From positions 1 through 64,000 of the forward strand of contig JAEWMB010000015.1 of NCBI GenBank assembly GCA_023457255.1: a DNA stretch of 64,000 bases. The letters are read 5' to 3'. The notes under the pieces were generated by a model. That model was not told the DNA's origin. It worked only from the letters and a program-made list of their open reading frames with translations, and made no database searches. Shown in pieces: positions 1-8,995 of the stretch; position 1 is the stretch's first letter, and each line of letters starts with the position of its first letter. The position numbers and the translations under genes were made by a program. Source of the stretch: Bacillota bacterium (lineage in GTDB: Bacteria; Bacillota; Clostridia; Lachnospirales; Lachnospiraceae).

Positions 1-317
1 TGTATCAAGATATTATGTTCAATATATATTCTACACCGAATGGGGATGGGAGCAGGGATAGCCAATCCATAAAAAAGTATGAAGTGGCTAATTCAGAAGA
101 AGGAATCGTGCTGTCCGAGACGATTGACTTTAAGTGTCCGGAAGTTGTTATTCCAATTTCCTCAGAGTTAATATCCATATTGCTTACGACCATGCATGGC
201 AATATCGATCTTACTTTTACATATAAAACAGTTTACAGGCAGATTAAATTAGTTTCTGCCTATCAAGAGCGTACCCTAAAACAACAGTACTATGATATGA
301 AGGCAATTGCCCAGTGA
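1..317 (+). CDS. Hypothetical protein, C-terminal part (5' end outside window)
   Basis: The reading frame is open from the first bases of the window through to the stop at 315-317. The ATG at 15 has no clear Shine-Dalgarno sequence, so the gene probably begins upstream of the window. The visible roughly 105 residues are soluble, mixed in charge and free of membrane segments, and I recognise no catalytic motif. The function is unknown. It could also be a short complete gene starting at 15, but that is less likely because the frame has no stop before it. Confidence 0.5.
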   Translation, partial: YQDIMFNIYSTPNGDGSRDSQSIKKYEVANSEEGIVLSETIDFKCPEVVIPISSELISILLTTMHGNIDLTFTYKTVYRQIKLVSAYQERTLKQQYYDMKAIAQ

Positions 318-614
318 TATTGGGATAGACATTAAAATAAAGACTGAGTTAATCGAATTGTATAAACTTCATAATGTGGAGGTTTGTATTGCAGATACAG
401 AAGAGAAAATTTAGAATAACTCTTTATAATAGTTATAGTAAGTTAGAAAATTACATGCGAAAGGGAAGGTACATCTTACATGCAGCAGTCATGTCTATAC
501 TGCTACAATTTTTAATATGTTTATACAGAAAAGTAAACGCAGTCATGCATATGCAGAATATAGTAACATATGTACGATGGACATATTTTTAGAAGAAGGT
601 GGAAAGAAGAACTT
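318..614. other. Intergenic stretch without a supported gene
   Basis: About 300 bases separate the first partial gene from the glucokinase. A 72-codon open frame at 374-592 has no good ribosome-binding site and an atypical composition rich in Arg, Tyr and Leu, so I do not call it. I see no strong hairpin or promoter here. Confidence 0.4.
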
Positions 615-1565
615 ATGAAATATTACATAGGAATTGATTTGGGTGGAACGAATATTATATCGGGAGTTGTGGATGAAGAATACCGGATACTTGCAACGGC
701 TGCGATGCCAACAAGATTACCGAGAAGCGCGAAAGAAATTGTAAAGGATATGGTTAAGGCAACCAAGGAAGCAATAGATAGAGCAGGACTTTTCATGGAT
801 GATATAACCTCAATAGGAATCGGCGTACCGGGAACCGCCAATAAAGAGACTGGATTGGTGGAGTATGCGAATAACTTGGAGTTTTATAATGAACCGCTAT
901 TACAACTGCTGAAGGAGTATTTTGATAAACCGATATACTTTGACAACGATGCCAATGCAGCAGCGTATGGGGAATATCTGGCCGGTTGCGGAAGGGGAAC
1001 GAAATCACTTGTAATGGTCACATTAGGAACCGGTGTTGGCGGAGGTATTGTTCTTAATGATAAGATTTACACCGGAAGTAATTACGCCGGCGGAGAGTTA
1101 GGGCATATCTCTATTAAGTTCGATGGAAAAGAGTGTAATTGCGGAAGACGGGGTTGTTTTGAAGTTTATGGCTCTGCTACTGCGTTGACTTCCATGGCTC
1201 GTGATGCTATGGAAAAAGCACGCGATTCTAAGATGTGGGAGATTTGTGGAGGAGATCTCGATAGGGTGGAGGGAAAAACGGTATTTGCTGCAAGTAAACT
1301 ATCGGATCGAACTGCAAAGGAAGTTCTGGATACTTATATTTACTATCTTAGTGTTGGAATTACGGATATCATTAATATATTTCAGCCGGAAGTACTGTGC
1401 ATTGGCGGAGGAATAAGTAAGGCGGGAGACATGTTTTTGGTTCCCTTAAAAGAGCTGGTTGGAAGGCAGGTATATACAAAAAACTCCAATCATCAGACTA
1501 AAATTAGGATAGCGACATTAAATAATGATGCGGGAATTATCGGAGCAGCGATGTTAAAGGAATAA
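615..1565 (+). CDS. ROK-family glucokinase
   Basis: A 316-residue cytoplasmic sugar kinase that most likely phosphorylates glucose at the expense of ATP. The N-terminal phosphate-binding loop is IGIDLGGTN. The sugar/catalytic segment FDNDANAAAYGE (Asp112) and the ATP-site motif TLGTGVGGG follow. The ROK zinc site is complete: GGELGH (His164) and CNCGRRGC (Cys174, Cys176, Cys181). I start at ATG 615 rather than at 570, because the family begins right before the GIDLGGT loop and a purine-rich stretch precedes 615. A second ROK kinase lies at 55308, so this one may have a different sugar preference. No operon partner is evident. The ROK family also contains repressors, but there is no DNA-binding domain here. 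Confidence 0.9.
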   Translation: MKYYIGIDLGGTNIISGVVDEEYRILATAAMPTRLPRSAKEIVKDMVKATKEAIDRAGLFMDDITSIGIGVPGTANKETGLVEYANNLEFYNEPLLQLLKEYFDKPIYFDNDANAAAYGEYLAGCGRGTKSLVMVTLGTGVGGGIVLNDKIYTGSNYAGGELGHISIKFDGKECNCGRRGCFEVYGSATALTSMARDAMEKARDSKMWEICGGDLDRVEGKTVFAASKLSDRTAKEVLDTYIYYLSVGITDIINIFQPEVLCIGGGISKAGDMFLVPLKELVGRQVYTKNSNHQTKIRIATLNNDAGIIGAAMLKE

Positions 1566-1765
1566 GCCGGCGGACAAAATAAACATACTAATTGGGGAAA
1601 AGGCATATAGATAGGATTAAAGTTGTAAACTATCCGGAGGCTCAATTCGCTATATCAAACCAGAGGTTCGGAGAACTAAAAATACAATCCTAAATTCGGT
1701 CTTGTGACTTGCGGCCATTTTTGGGATTACAACGAAGGAAGGTGTGATTAATCAAAGAAAAACCT

Positions 1766-2932
1766 TTGTGGACGAAGGCGTATGTTGATGAATTATTTTT
1801 ACGTCGTAATGCAAAGGATAAAAAGCAGCTCAAAAACAGAATAATTTATTTACTTACATGTACAATGTTAGGGATCGGTATTGGACTAATGGCAAATAGA
1901 ATTCCATTTTCAGAGGAGAATTCAAAATATTGGCTGATCGCAATTCCTTTTTTATGGGTGAGTAGAATTTTGCTTTTTTTGCTTCATGAAGTTGGACATT
2001 TTATCGGAGGATTCCTAACTTCTTATCGTTTTCAGTCGTTTCGAATATTCTCTTATTGTATAGTGAAGGAAAATAAAAAGTATAGTGTTAAAAGACAGAG
2101 GATACCAGGTACAGGCGGGCAGTGTCTGATGACGCCTCCTCCTAACTGGACTCTTAATTCCCCATGCTATTTATACCATGCAGGAGGAATTATAGCAACA
2201 TTCCTTGCATCGTTACTTTCCGTTAAACTCTTCCGGTTAACCTCATCCCCGGTGCTTCAAAATATATTTTTTGTTTTCTTTTGTTATGGCATGGTCTTAA
2301 CAATTTTAAACCTAGTTCCATTACAGTTATCAAGTTCCAATAACGATGGTGCTAATATTTTAGCTATTATTAGAGATAAAACTGCGAAGGAAGCTTTTTT
2401 CAAGCAGTTAGAATGCCATGCCTGGCTTTCTGAGGGAAAAAAATTAGAAGATATTAACGAAGAATATCTTAAACTTAGTAAAGATTCGGTATGGTCGGAG
2501 CCGCTAAATTATTATTTGGAATGGACATTATATAATAAGTATCTAAAGGAAAGGAAGTTCGATAAAGCGGAAGAGTTACTGAGGAGGATGGAAGGATTCT
2601 ATCATGATATGTTATTTAGTAAAAAGCTTAGAATTGATAGTGAAAGATTATATCTGTTAATCAGACGTCAGGCTGATGCGGACTGTATCAAAGCCTATTA
2701 TAATAATATCGCGGCGAAACTGATGATGCAGAAATTATGTACCCCAATCCTCCGGACCTTAATTGCATATGAGAGATATGCAAAGAATAATAAAAGCATC
2801 CTGAAACAATATCAAATGATATTTTACCGGGCTATGGAAGCTGCTTCCTGTAAGCAGGAAGCAGAGGTTGATTATATATTAGCATTTGAGGATAACGAGG
2901 CAGCCTATGAAACAGATAAAGTAAAAGAATAA
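1766..2932 (+). CDS. M50-like membrane zinc metalloprotease with TPR-like tail
   Basis: About 388 residues. The N-terminal half holds about four membrane segments. Within them sit the zinc-protease signature HEVGH (about residues 75-79) and, further on, NLVPLQ followed by NNDGAN. This matches the NxxP...DG second motif of site-2-protease (M50) enzymes, which cut within membranes. The C-terminal roughly 200 residues are helical and resemble a TPR-like solute-facing region. The start is unclear. The TTG at 1766 lies about 23 bases after the only good Shine-Dalgarno sequence (near 1736-1743), and codons closer to it are TTA and ATC, so an unusual start codon is possible. The substrate is unknown. 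It could act on a membrane-tethered regulator, but no anti-sigma factor lies beside it. Confidence 0.65.
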   Translation: MWTKAYVDELFLRRNAKDKKQLKNRIIYLLTCTMLGIGIGLMANRIPFSEENSKYWLIAIPFLWVSRILLFLLHEVGHFIGGFLTSYRFQSFRIFSYCIVKENKKYSVKRQRIPGTGGQCLMTPPPNWTLNSPCYLYHAGGIIATFLASLLSVKLFRLTSSPVLQNIFFVFFCYGMVLTILNLVPLQLSSSNNDGANILAIIRDKTAKEAFFKQLECHAWLSEGKKLEDINEEYLKLSKDSVWSEPLNYYLEWTLYNKYLKERKFDKAEELLRRMEGFYHDMLFSKKLRIDSERLYLLIRRQADADCIKAYYNNIAAKLMMQKLCTPILRTLIAYERYAKNNKSILKQYQMIFYRAMEAASCKQEAEVDYILAFEDNEAAYETDKVKE

Positions 2933-3054
2933 GATACCTTATAATTTATAATAAAGTAATGTGTTTAAACTTTTACTTTTGTGAAGTACGCTGTATAAAA
3001 TATCATATTACATAAAAAATTAAATTACATTTTCAACTTAAAATAAAATAAATA

Positions 3055-3082
3055 TTGACAATAAATACAAAATAATTACAAT
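3055..3082 (+). promoter_or_regulatory. Sigma-A type promoter for the zinc-ribbon protein
   Basis: A consensus -35 TTGACA (3055-3060) is followed after 16 bases by TACAAT (3077-3082). The predicted transcript starts about 25 bases before the start codon at 3113, which has a strong AGGAGG site upstream. Confidence 0.7.
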
Positions 3083-3112
3083 TGAAGTAATGATAAAACT
3101 AGGAGGTTACTT

Positions 3113-4201
3113 ATGGCATTTTGTACATCTTGCGGAAAACCGATTGAAAAGGCAGCAAAATTTTGTATTCATTGTGGGGAAGTAAATAAGGCTTATGAAA
3201 ATGGAAGTGCCGCTGTTATGAAACAGAATAAGCCAGCGGAAGAAAAGAAAAATTATGAGGGCAGTTATATCCATCCATCTGTCAATAAGATTAAGACAAT
3301 GGATGCGATCAAAGCAACTATGCCATTTATTTTTGTAAAGGGAATAGTTCAGCTTATCGTAACTCTGGTCATGATAGTAATGGCAGTCATTGGTATACTG
3401 ATTATAACCCAGACGGGTGAAGGTGGAGTAGTTGTAGTATTAATTCTAGGAGCCTGTTTTTTCGGTATTATTAAATTTGCAAAAAGATACGTGCTTTATA
3501 TGATTAAGATTGCGAATATTGCAGCCTTAACAGCCTATCTTAAGACAGGAGAGTCTCCTAAAGTACAAGGGTATAGCGGTGTTCTAGCCTATGGTACTTC
3601 TTTGGTAAAAGAAAATTTTGGTTCCGCTAATGTTGGATTTGCTGCAGATGCGCTAATTTCAGGCGCAGTTCATCAAATTTGCCGATTTCTTTTTAAGATT
3701 GGTGATTTCTTATCGTTTATACCAGGATTAGAAGCAGTGATTAATATTCTTACCTACATCATAGCGGTAGCATTAAACTTTATTGATGAGGCAATACTTA
3801 GCTACATATTCTTCCACCAGGAAGAGAAAAATTCTTGGAAAAAAGCATGCGATGCGATTGTGTATTATGGACAGAGTTGGAAGGGAATGTTTAAGGGTGC
3901 GGCAAAAGTTGCTTTTAGTATCTGGGGAGCAAGAATTGTGAGTTTTCTTATCTTCTTGTTAATAGGAAAAGTATTTGCAGCTACAACAGTGGCTATCATT
4001 ATTTCCTTCTTATTGGTTTATGCTTTAGAAGCTATTTTTGTTGAACCATATATGGTTGTGGTTATGACAAAGCAGTACTATGCATCAATAGAAAATCAGC
4101 CGTTAAAGACTGATTTATATGAAAAATTCCAAAAATGTTCAAGAAAATTCAAGAAACTTACGGAGAACTCGGAAAGTGAAGAAGTGACAGCGGTGGCTTA
4201 A
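3113..4201 (+). CDS. Zinc-ribbon integral membrane protein of unknown function
   Basis: 362 residues. The first 22 residues form a double-CxxC zinc ribbon (CTSCGK ... CIHCGE), as found at the N terminus of many uncharacterised Firmicute membrane proteins. A polar linker follows, then several hydrophobic segments (about residues 75-105, 108-135, 190-230, 275-330) that make a multi-pass membrane region. The tail is short and charged. The gene has its own promoter and an intrinsic terminator, so it is a single-gene unit. The ribbon probably faces the cytoplasm and may bind nucleic acid or protein. I do not recognise a specific family and assign no function. Confidence 0.7.
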   Translation: MAFCTSCGKPIEKAAKFCIHCGEVNKAYENGSAAVMKQNKPAEEKKNYEGSYIHPSVNKIKTMDAIKATMPFIFVKGIVQLIVTLVMIVMAVIGILIITQTGEGGVVVVLILGACFFGIIKFAKRYVLYMIKIANIAALTAYLKTGESPKVQGYSGVLAYGTSLVKENFGSANVGFAADALISGAVHQICRFLFKIGDFLSFIPGLEAVINILTYIIAVALNFIDEAILSYIFFHQEEKNSWKKACDAIVYYGQSWKGMFKGAAKVAFSIWGARIVSFLIFLLIGKVFAATTVAIIISFLLVYALEAIFVEPYMVVVMTKQYYASIENQPLKTDLYEKFQKCSRKFKKLTENSESEEVTAVA

Positions 4202-4220
4202 TTACTAAAAACGAGTTTAA

Positions 4221-4270
4221 AAAAGGGAGCAGCCACACTAGGAAATAAGTGCAGCTGCTCCTTTTATTTT
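4221..4270 (+). terminator. Intrinsic terminator
   Basis: GGAGCAGC (4226-4233) pairs with GCTGCTCC (4254-4261) and is followed by a T-rich tract. An A-run precedes the stem, so it could also serve the minus-strand gene ending at 4339. Confidence 0.85.
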
Positions 4271-4338
4271 TACATGAAAGCGACCCAGAGTTTGAGTAAA
4301 GCTAGTCTAATTATTGTTATCTTAGTCTGAATAGTTCT

Positions 4339-5544
4339 TTATTCTACGGTAACCATTCCTTTTACTAATTCAAGAGCTTTTATCTTTACCATCTTTTGCA
4401 TAACATAACCCTTGCCATAGGATTCTACCTCTTTGTCATAATCTTCTTTTGTCTGACCCTCAGTTTCCAAGTAAGCAATATAGTCTGCCTCTGAAACTGA
4501 GATACCTTCTTTTTCAAGAATAGCCTGATAAATTAAAGCTGCTTTTACTTGTTCTTGTACCGGCTCTGTTAAAGACTTATCGTATTTTGCTTCCGACATA
4601 CCAGTATATTCTTGAAAGCTTCTAAATGCCTGAGTACCGAAATTTTCAAGATAATACTGATTCATAGCTTCATAATAGCTTTGTTCACCAAATTTCATAA
4701 GACCTTTTAATTGTTTCATATATTTTTCAGGATAACTTGTTACAGTTGTATTATCTGCTAAATATTTCTGAATATAAGTAGTTAAGTTACTAGCGTAGTT
4801 CGTATCTTTTAAATACTTTTTGTAATCCTCTACATTAGCTGCATATTCAGATAAATTTTCTTTTACAAAAGCGTCTGTAAATTCAGGTACATCATAAATT
4901 CCGTTAATTACAACCTTAAATTCCGCATTCTTACCAGCTAACTCCTTATTTTCATAGTTATCAGGAAAAGTTACATTAACGGTTACTTCGTCACCAATTT
5001 TATGTCCGATTAGCTGTTCTTCAAAATCATCAATAAACTTTTTAGAGCCAATTTTTAAATCAGTACCTTTTCCGTCCGTATTGCCGCCTTCAAACTCTTC
5101 CCCGTCAACAGTACCAACAAAGTCTATGTTAACAATGTTACCATCTGCAATAGCAGCATCTGTCTCTTTATTTAAAGTTTTTTTCGCTTCTACTGCTGTT
5201 TCGATATCTTTTGCAACTGATTCGTCGCTGTATTCAACTTCAGATAGTGGAGCCTTAATTGATTTATAATCTACTAAGTCAAGTGCAGAGGATGCTTCCA
5301 CACCGTCAATAAAACCGTTATCATTCAATCCTGCACTGTAATTGCTGTTAGGCACTATTCTGGTTGCTTTTCGATAAATACTGTATCCGATATAGGATAC
5401 CAGACCAACGCATAATACTGTGACAACGCAGATTGATACAATTTTTGAAATCTTAGCATTGCGCTTCATTTGTTCAATTTCTTTTTTACGAGCTATTTTT
5501 CTTGCCTTGCTCATACTCATTACGGATTCCTTTTCTTTTTCCAT
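4339..5544 (-). CDS. Membrane-anchored trigger-factor-like peptidyl-prolyl isomerase
   Basis: 401 residues. A basic cytoplasmic N terminus (about 28 residues) leads into one membrane segment (about 30-53). An FKBP-type domain follows at about residues 125-215, with NIVNIDFVGTVDGEEFEGG and GHKIGDEVTVNVTFPDNY, both typical of trigger factor. A helical region like the trigger-factor C-terminal arms (substrate cradle) completes the protein. The N-terminal ribosome-docking domain of true trigger factor is missing and replaced by the anchor. The chaperone therefore most likely sits outside the membrane and folds secreted proteins, in the way PrsA does. A good GGAGG lies before the start. I infer extracytoplasmic placement from the positive-inside rule. 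Confidence 0.85.
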   Translation of the reverse strand: MEKEKESVMSMSKARKIARKKEIEQMKRNAKISKIVSICVVTVLCVGLVSYIGYSIYRKATRIVPNSNYSAGLNDNGFIDGVEASSALDLVDYKSIKAPLSEVEYSDESVAKDIETAVEAKKTLNKETDAAIADGNIVNIDFVGTVDGEEFEGGNTDGKGTDLKIGSKKFIDDFEEQLIGHKIGDEVTVNVTFPDNYENKELAGKNAEFKVVINGIYDVPEFTDAFVKENLSEYAANVEDYKKYLKDTNYASNLTTYIQKYLADNTTVTSYPEKYMKQLKGLMKFGEQSYYEAMNQYYLENFGTQAFRSFQEYTGMSEAKYDKSLTEPVQEQVKAALIYQAILEKEGISVSEADYIAYLETEGQTKEDYDKEVESYGKGYVMQKMVKIKALELVKGMVTVE

Positions 5545-6013
5545 GTTATCCTCCCTTTATGTTTCCCTTCATACACGGACTCCCCTTCTGGTTTTTAAGA
5601 ATCGGGACAAGGTATGAAATACTTGTACTTATTATTATACCAAATATTTATGTATGATGTGTGAATTTTTTATAACAAATTTTATAAGAATGTCTGGAAA
5701 TGCGGAAAAAGAATACTTGGTGTAATTTCTCTTTATTTTTAGGTTCTTATTGCTATCGAAAGGGTAATATTCTATAATAAGAAAAGGTTATATACAAATC
5801 TTATGAAAGCTTAAAAAGCTTTGCAATCAGCAATAAATTCAAGCTTTTGTACAGATTTTTCAGAGATTTATAATCTAAAACAGATAAAGCATTGTACTAA
5901 AAAGGCCAAAGGTACTTCTTTTATCCGATACGCCGATTATAGATGACATAAGATTTTATTGCCGGGACTTTAGAATAAATCGAAATCCTAGCAGGACAGA
6001 AAGGTGGGTTACA
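5545..6013. other. Intergenic region between divergent genes
   Basis: About 470 bases separate the divergent trigger-factor-like and acetyltransferase genes. It is AT-rich with no open frame worth calling. A TATAAT-like -10 for the minus-strand gene lies near 5633-5640 without a convincing -35. I see no strong hairpin and no known riboswitch. Confidence 0.4.
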
Positions 6014-6562
6014 ATGGAAGAAGATTTAATCATACGCATGGCAGCAGCTCCGGACGCACCAAAGCTATTGGAGATTTATGCACCTTATGTAAGAGAAACA
6101 GCGATAACCTTTGAATATACGGTTCCAACGGTTCAGGAATTTGAGTCACGAATTGCAAAGATATTGACACGTTACCCGTATTTGGTGGCAGAACAGAAAG
6201 GGGAAGTGATAGGATATGCCTATGTATCTTTTTTTAAGGAGCGGGCTGCCTATGATTGGGCGGTAGAAACTACAATTTATATCAAGCAAAATCAAAGAGG
6301 AAGCGGTGTTGGGAAAAGGCTATATTTTAGTTTGGAGGAGATTGTAAAAAAACAAAATATTATAAATATGAATGCTTGTATTGCTTATCCAAATCCGGAT
6401 AGCATAGCTTTTCATGAACATCTTGGATATAAAACAGTAGCACACTTTACAAAGTGCGGATATAAACTGAATCGTTGGTATGATATGATCTGGATGGAAA
6501 AAATCTTAGAGGAACATCCGGTAAAGCCAAAAGAGTTTATTCCGGTTAGCAAGCTATACTGA
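6014..6562 (+). CDS. GNAT acetyltransferase, phosphinothricin acetyltransferase-like
   Basis: 182 residues, the usual length of the Pat/Bar/YncA group of GNAT enzymes, which transfer acetyl from acetyl-CoA to a primary amine such as phosphinothricin or methionine sulfoximine. Family features in order are IRMAAAPDAPKLLEIYAPYV with the ITFEY segment at the N terminus, the acetyl-CoA loop QRGSGVGKRLY (the QxxGxG/A motif) in the middle, and YPNPDSIAFHEHLGY near the end. The AGAAAGGTG site before ATG 6014 supports the start. The true substrate cannot be told from sequence. The gene stands alone. Confidence 0.85.
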   Translation: MEEDLIIRMAAAPDAPKLLEIYAPYVRETAITFEYTVPTVQEFESRIAKILTRYPYLVAEQKGEVIGYAYVSFFKERAAYDWAVETTIYIKQNQRGSGVGKRLYFSLEEIVKKQNIINMNACIAYPNPDSIAFHEHLGYKTVAHFTKCGYKLNRWYDMIWMEKILEEHPVKPKEFIPVSKLY

Positions 6563-6606
6563 TTTCTTATCTTAGAATGCCTTCCATAGGTTATAAAAAT
6601 ACAACA

Positions 6607-8454
6607 TCATTCATTATTTACATTTCCGGCATCTGTTTGATATTGATACTCTACCAGTAATTTCAATAAAGATTCATCAACATACCAATTATTTTTTTCA
6701 TCCCAGATGTACTCCGCATCGTACTTGTCCCCATTTAAAGCAGTAGCACCAATTCCGCCAAATTCCCCAAAACACCAGCTAAGACCGCTTTCATGAATAC
6801 CGGTTAAAAGTGTTTTAAGGTATTTGTGTTCTATGTCAATCGGGGATGCCCCACTTGTATTTATTCCGTGAATCATAAATCCAACCTTATATTTTTCTGC
6901 TATCTTTACAACATCATGATATAGAAGCTTGCTCCAGTTGGAATATTCCATCTGGTTTTCCTCTTGTAAGAAATCGTTGACAGTTCCAATATTATTTTCG
7001 AATCGTTCTTGAGTCAGAGAGTAAAGAAAGCTTACGCCCTCTTTTGCGAGAAGGGTTAATGGTTTCTGACGGTCCGGGGTATCCATAACATCATAAAAAA
7101 TAATACGTTCAGGGTTAATGTTACGTATGGCTTTCACAATCGGCAGGATATAATTTTTAATTTCAACGGAAGTAGTAAATTCGGGATTATCAAACAGTTG
7201 AAAGCTTAAAAATTGGTTTGGTACATCAACATAACGTGCTTCAAGCAGCTTAAAAAATTGAATGGTACGGGTTAAGGCATCCACATCATCAAGAAGGAAG
7301 ATTTCAGAAGTTTCATCCGGGCTATCAATAACAGATAATCCGTGACCTAACAGGCCGTCGATACATAAGTTGATATGGACATCATACTCGATACCCCATG
7401 CGATGAGCTGGTCTAACTGTTGTAAACATACTTCATTAATGAGATTTGGATTTGAATCATTAAAATACGGAGCAGCGAAGGAGCTTGCGGTTATGTATGC
7501 CTGAAAGAAGTTAAAACCTTGTTCAGCCAGATACTTGATATCGGTCTTTGTAAAATTAGCACTAAGACTATTATAAGAGGAGGAATGTTTTAGTCTTATT
7601 CCCTGATAGGCGGGGATATTTTTTATAGTTAAATCGGGAAGGGAACTATCTTTTGACAGTAAATCTGCTGGTATGGTGTGTGTGGTAACCTCATCAAGAG
7701 ATATCATTTTCGGATGATCTGGAATCGAGTTATACAAACGATAGGCTGCAAGAATTGCTTCTGCTCTTGTTAAGGCATCCTTCGGGCGAAACCGGAAATC
7801 AGGCGTATATTCCATAAGCCGATAGCCACTAAGAAGGTCGCATTGATTTATCACGAAATTTATGGCTGCTTTATCTTCTTTTGATAAAGGAAGGGTTTTA
7901 AGGTCGGAAAAGCTATTGGTGCTAAGATTAAGTGGTGAAATTGCATTCGAATCATAGAAGTAATTTGATAAAATAGCATGATTGACCTGGTGATTCATTG
8001 CATATGCGGCCTCATACAGGTAAGCCGCAGCATTGAGCCTGGTAATAGGTTCATCGGCATCCTTATCCTCTGATAGGCGGACAGCATCTGTATTACCACC
8101 TTTTGTATGAACAATCTGAGTTAAAAGATCAAGGAATTGGCCGGCCGTAATTAATTGATCAAAGTGTCCCTGAATTTCCTCTGGGATAAAACCAGTGTCA
8201 ATTGCTATTAACATTTCCTCAATATCATATTCCTCTAAAGGCAATATGGTAAGTTCCGGTATGAGATAGGTTGAGTTCTCTACGTCAATTGCCGGCGTAG
8301 GCAGCATCGTTAGATAGGGAGACTCATTGACATGAACTGATTCTAAGTTTTCCTGATTGTGGTTAGATGATGCAGCTTCTTGTTCATAGGAACAGCCTTG
8401 AACCAGAGATGATAACATAAGAGCGAAGATGAGTGTGATGAGTTGTTTTCTCAT
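6607..8454 (-). CDS. SLH-containing lipoprotein with degenerate GH5-like domain
   Basis: 615 residues. Residues 1-21 are a lipoprotein signal with lipobox LVQGC (Cys21), so the protein is probably lipid-anchored outside the cell. Residues about 120-245 contain S-layer-homology-like repeats, the clearest being FRFRPKDALTRAEAILAAYR. From about residue 275 to the end the sequence follows the beta/alpha-barrel pattern of glycoside hydrolase family 5: GIRLKHSSSYNSL, LAEQGFNFFQAYI, and a late GLSWCFGEFGG strand. The acid/base position of the usual NEP motif reads DNP (FQLFDNPE, 418-425), and the nucleophile strand reads FMIHG (about 526-530) where GEFG is expected. Both catalytic glutamates therefore seem lost. 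The strong GGAGG at 8461-8466 supports the start. Role unknown; it may bind rather than cut polysaccharide. Confidence 0.7.
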   Translation of the reverse strand: MRKQLITLIFALMLSSLVQGCSYEQEAASSNHNQENLESVHVNESPYLTMLPTPAIDVENSTYLIPELTILPLEEYDIEEMLIAIDTGFIPEEIQGHFDQLITAGQFLDLLTQIVHTKGGNTDAVRLSEDKDADEPITRLNAAAYLYEAAYAMNHQVNHAILSNYFYDSNAISPLNLSTNSFSDLKTLPLSKEDKAAINFVINQCDLLSGYRLMEYTPDFRFRPKDALTRAEAILAAYRLYNSIPDHPKMISLDEVTTHTIPADLLSKDSSLPDLTIKNIPAYQGIRLKHSSSYNSLSANFTKTDIKYLAEQGFNFFQAYITASSFAAPYFNDSNPNLINEVCLQQLDQLIAWGIEYDVHINLCIDGLLGHGLSVIDSPDETSEIFLLDDVDALTRTIQFFKLLEARYVDVPNQFLSFQLFDNPEFTTSVEIKNYILPIVKAIRNINPERIIFYDVMDTPDRQKPLTLLAKEGVSFLYSLTQERFENNIGTVNDFLQEENQMEYSNWSKLLYHDVVKIAEKYKVGFMIHGINTSGASPIDIEHKYLKTLLTGIHESGLSWCFGEFGGIGATALNGDKYDAEYIWDEKNNWYVDESLLKLLVEYQYQTDAGNVNNE

Positions 8455-8587
8455 TGGTAGCCTCCGAATAATACTGTCATTTTATAATACTTTAATGTTA
8501 CCCTAAGATGGTCTCTTTATCAAGCTTTGTGTATGATTTTCGTAAATTTTCGAATACTAAATTTGGAACAGCTTATTTATAAGCATT

Positions 8588-8636
8588 CCATTCATCTGCG
8601 AAAATTTAATAAGAATAATTCGGATGAATGGTTTTT
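8588..8636 (+). terminator. Terminator-like hairpin ahead of a small gene
   Basis: CCATTCATC (8588-8596) pairs with GATGAATGG (8623-8631), and TTTTT follows on the plus strand only. No plus-strand gene lies just upstream. It therefore sits in the leader of the small gene at 8686 and could act as an attenuator. Confidence 0.5.
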
Positions 8637-8685
8637 AAACGAATAGACAGCTTTCTGTCATGCTTGTTGAAAGGAGGGATTTTTC

Positions 8686-8907
8686 ATGTCAAACCGTAAA
8701 GAAAAGCTAAGCGCCAAGGTGGAAGAGCTTATGAGTACACATCCTAATTTAAAGGAAGCCCCATCCGAATGCACGAACCATGTAAAAGAAGAGCCTGGTA
8801 TGATGGCGAAACAAGGCTCTAGTTACGGAGCAAATAATAAGTGCGCGCCGGATAACAATATTTTTTTTGAGGAAAGAAGCAATCACCTAAGTAGCAAAGG
8901 AGATTAG
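8686..8907 (+). CDS. Small hypothetical protein (73 aa)
   Basis: A 73-residue soluble, polar protein with no membrane segment. It has a near-perfect Shine-Dalgarno sequence (AAAGGAGGG) 8 bases before ATG 8686. The N-terminal third is basic and helical and the middle is rich in Glu, Lys and Ser. I recognise no domain. It is followed by a strong terminator, so it is a monocistronic unit. I infer that it is real from the ribosome-binding site, the spacing and the terminator. Function unknown. Confidence 0.6.
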   Translation: MSNRKEKLSAKVEELMSTHPNLKEAPSECTNHVKEEPGMMAKQGSSYGANNKCAPDNNIFFEERSNHLSSKGD

Positions 8908-8940
8908 CTAATACCTGAGGATCTTTAAATATGATATTAA

Positions 8941-8992
8941 AAAGACCTTTCTAATCCGAACTTTTATAAAAAGCAGGATAGGAAAGGTCTTT
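8941..8992. terminator. Bidirectional terminator between convergent small genes
   Basis: A 17-base arm AAAGACCTTTCTAATCC (8941-8957) pairs with 8976-8992 with a single mismatch. A and T runs flank both sides. It lies between the 73-residue gene and the convergent 49-residue gene. Confidence 0.85.
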
Positions 8993-8995
8993 GCT

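Noticed and set aside
374..592. 72-codon open frame before the first glucokinase
   Set aside because: There is no Shine-Dalgarno site, the composition is unlike neighbouring genes, and the frame partly overlaps the leader of the real gene.
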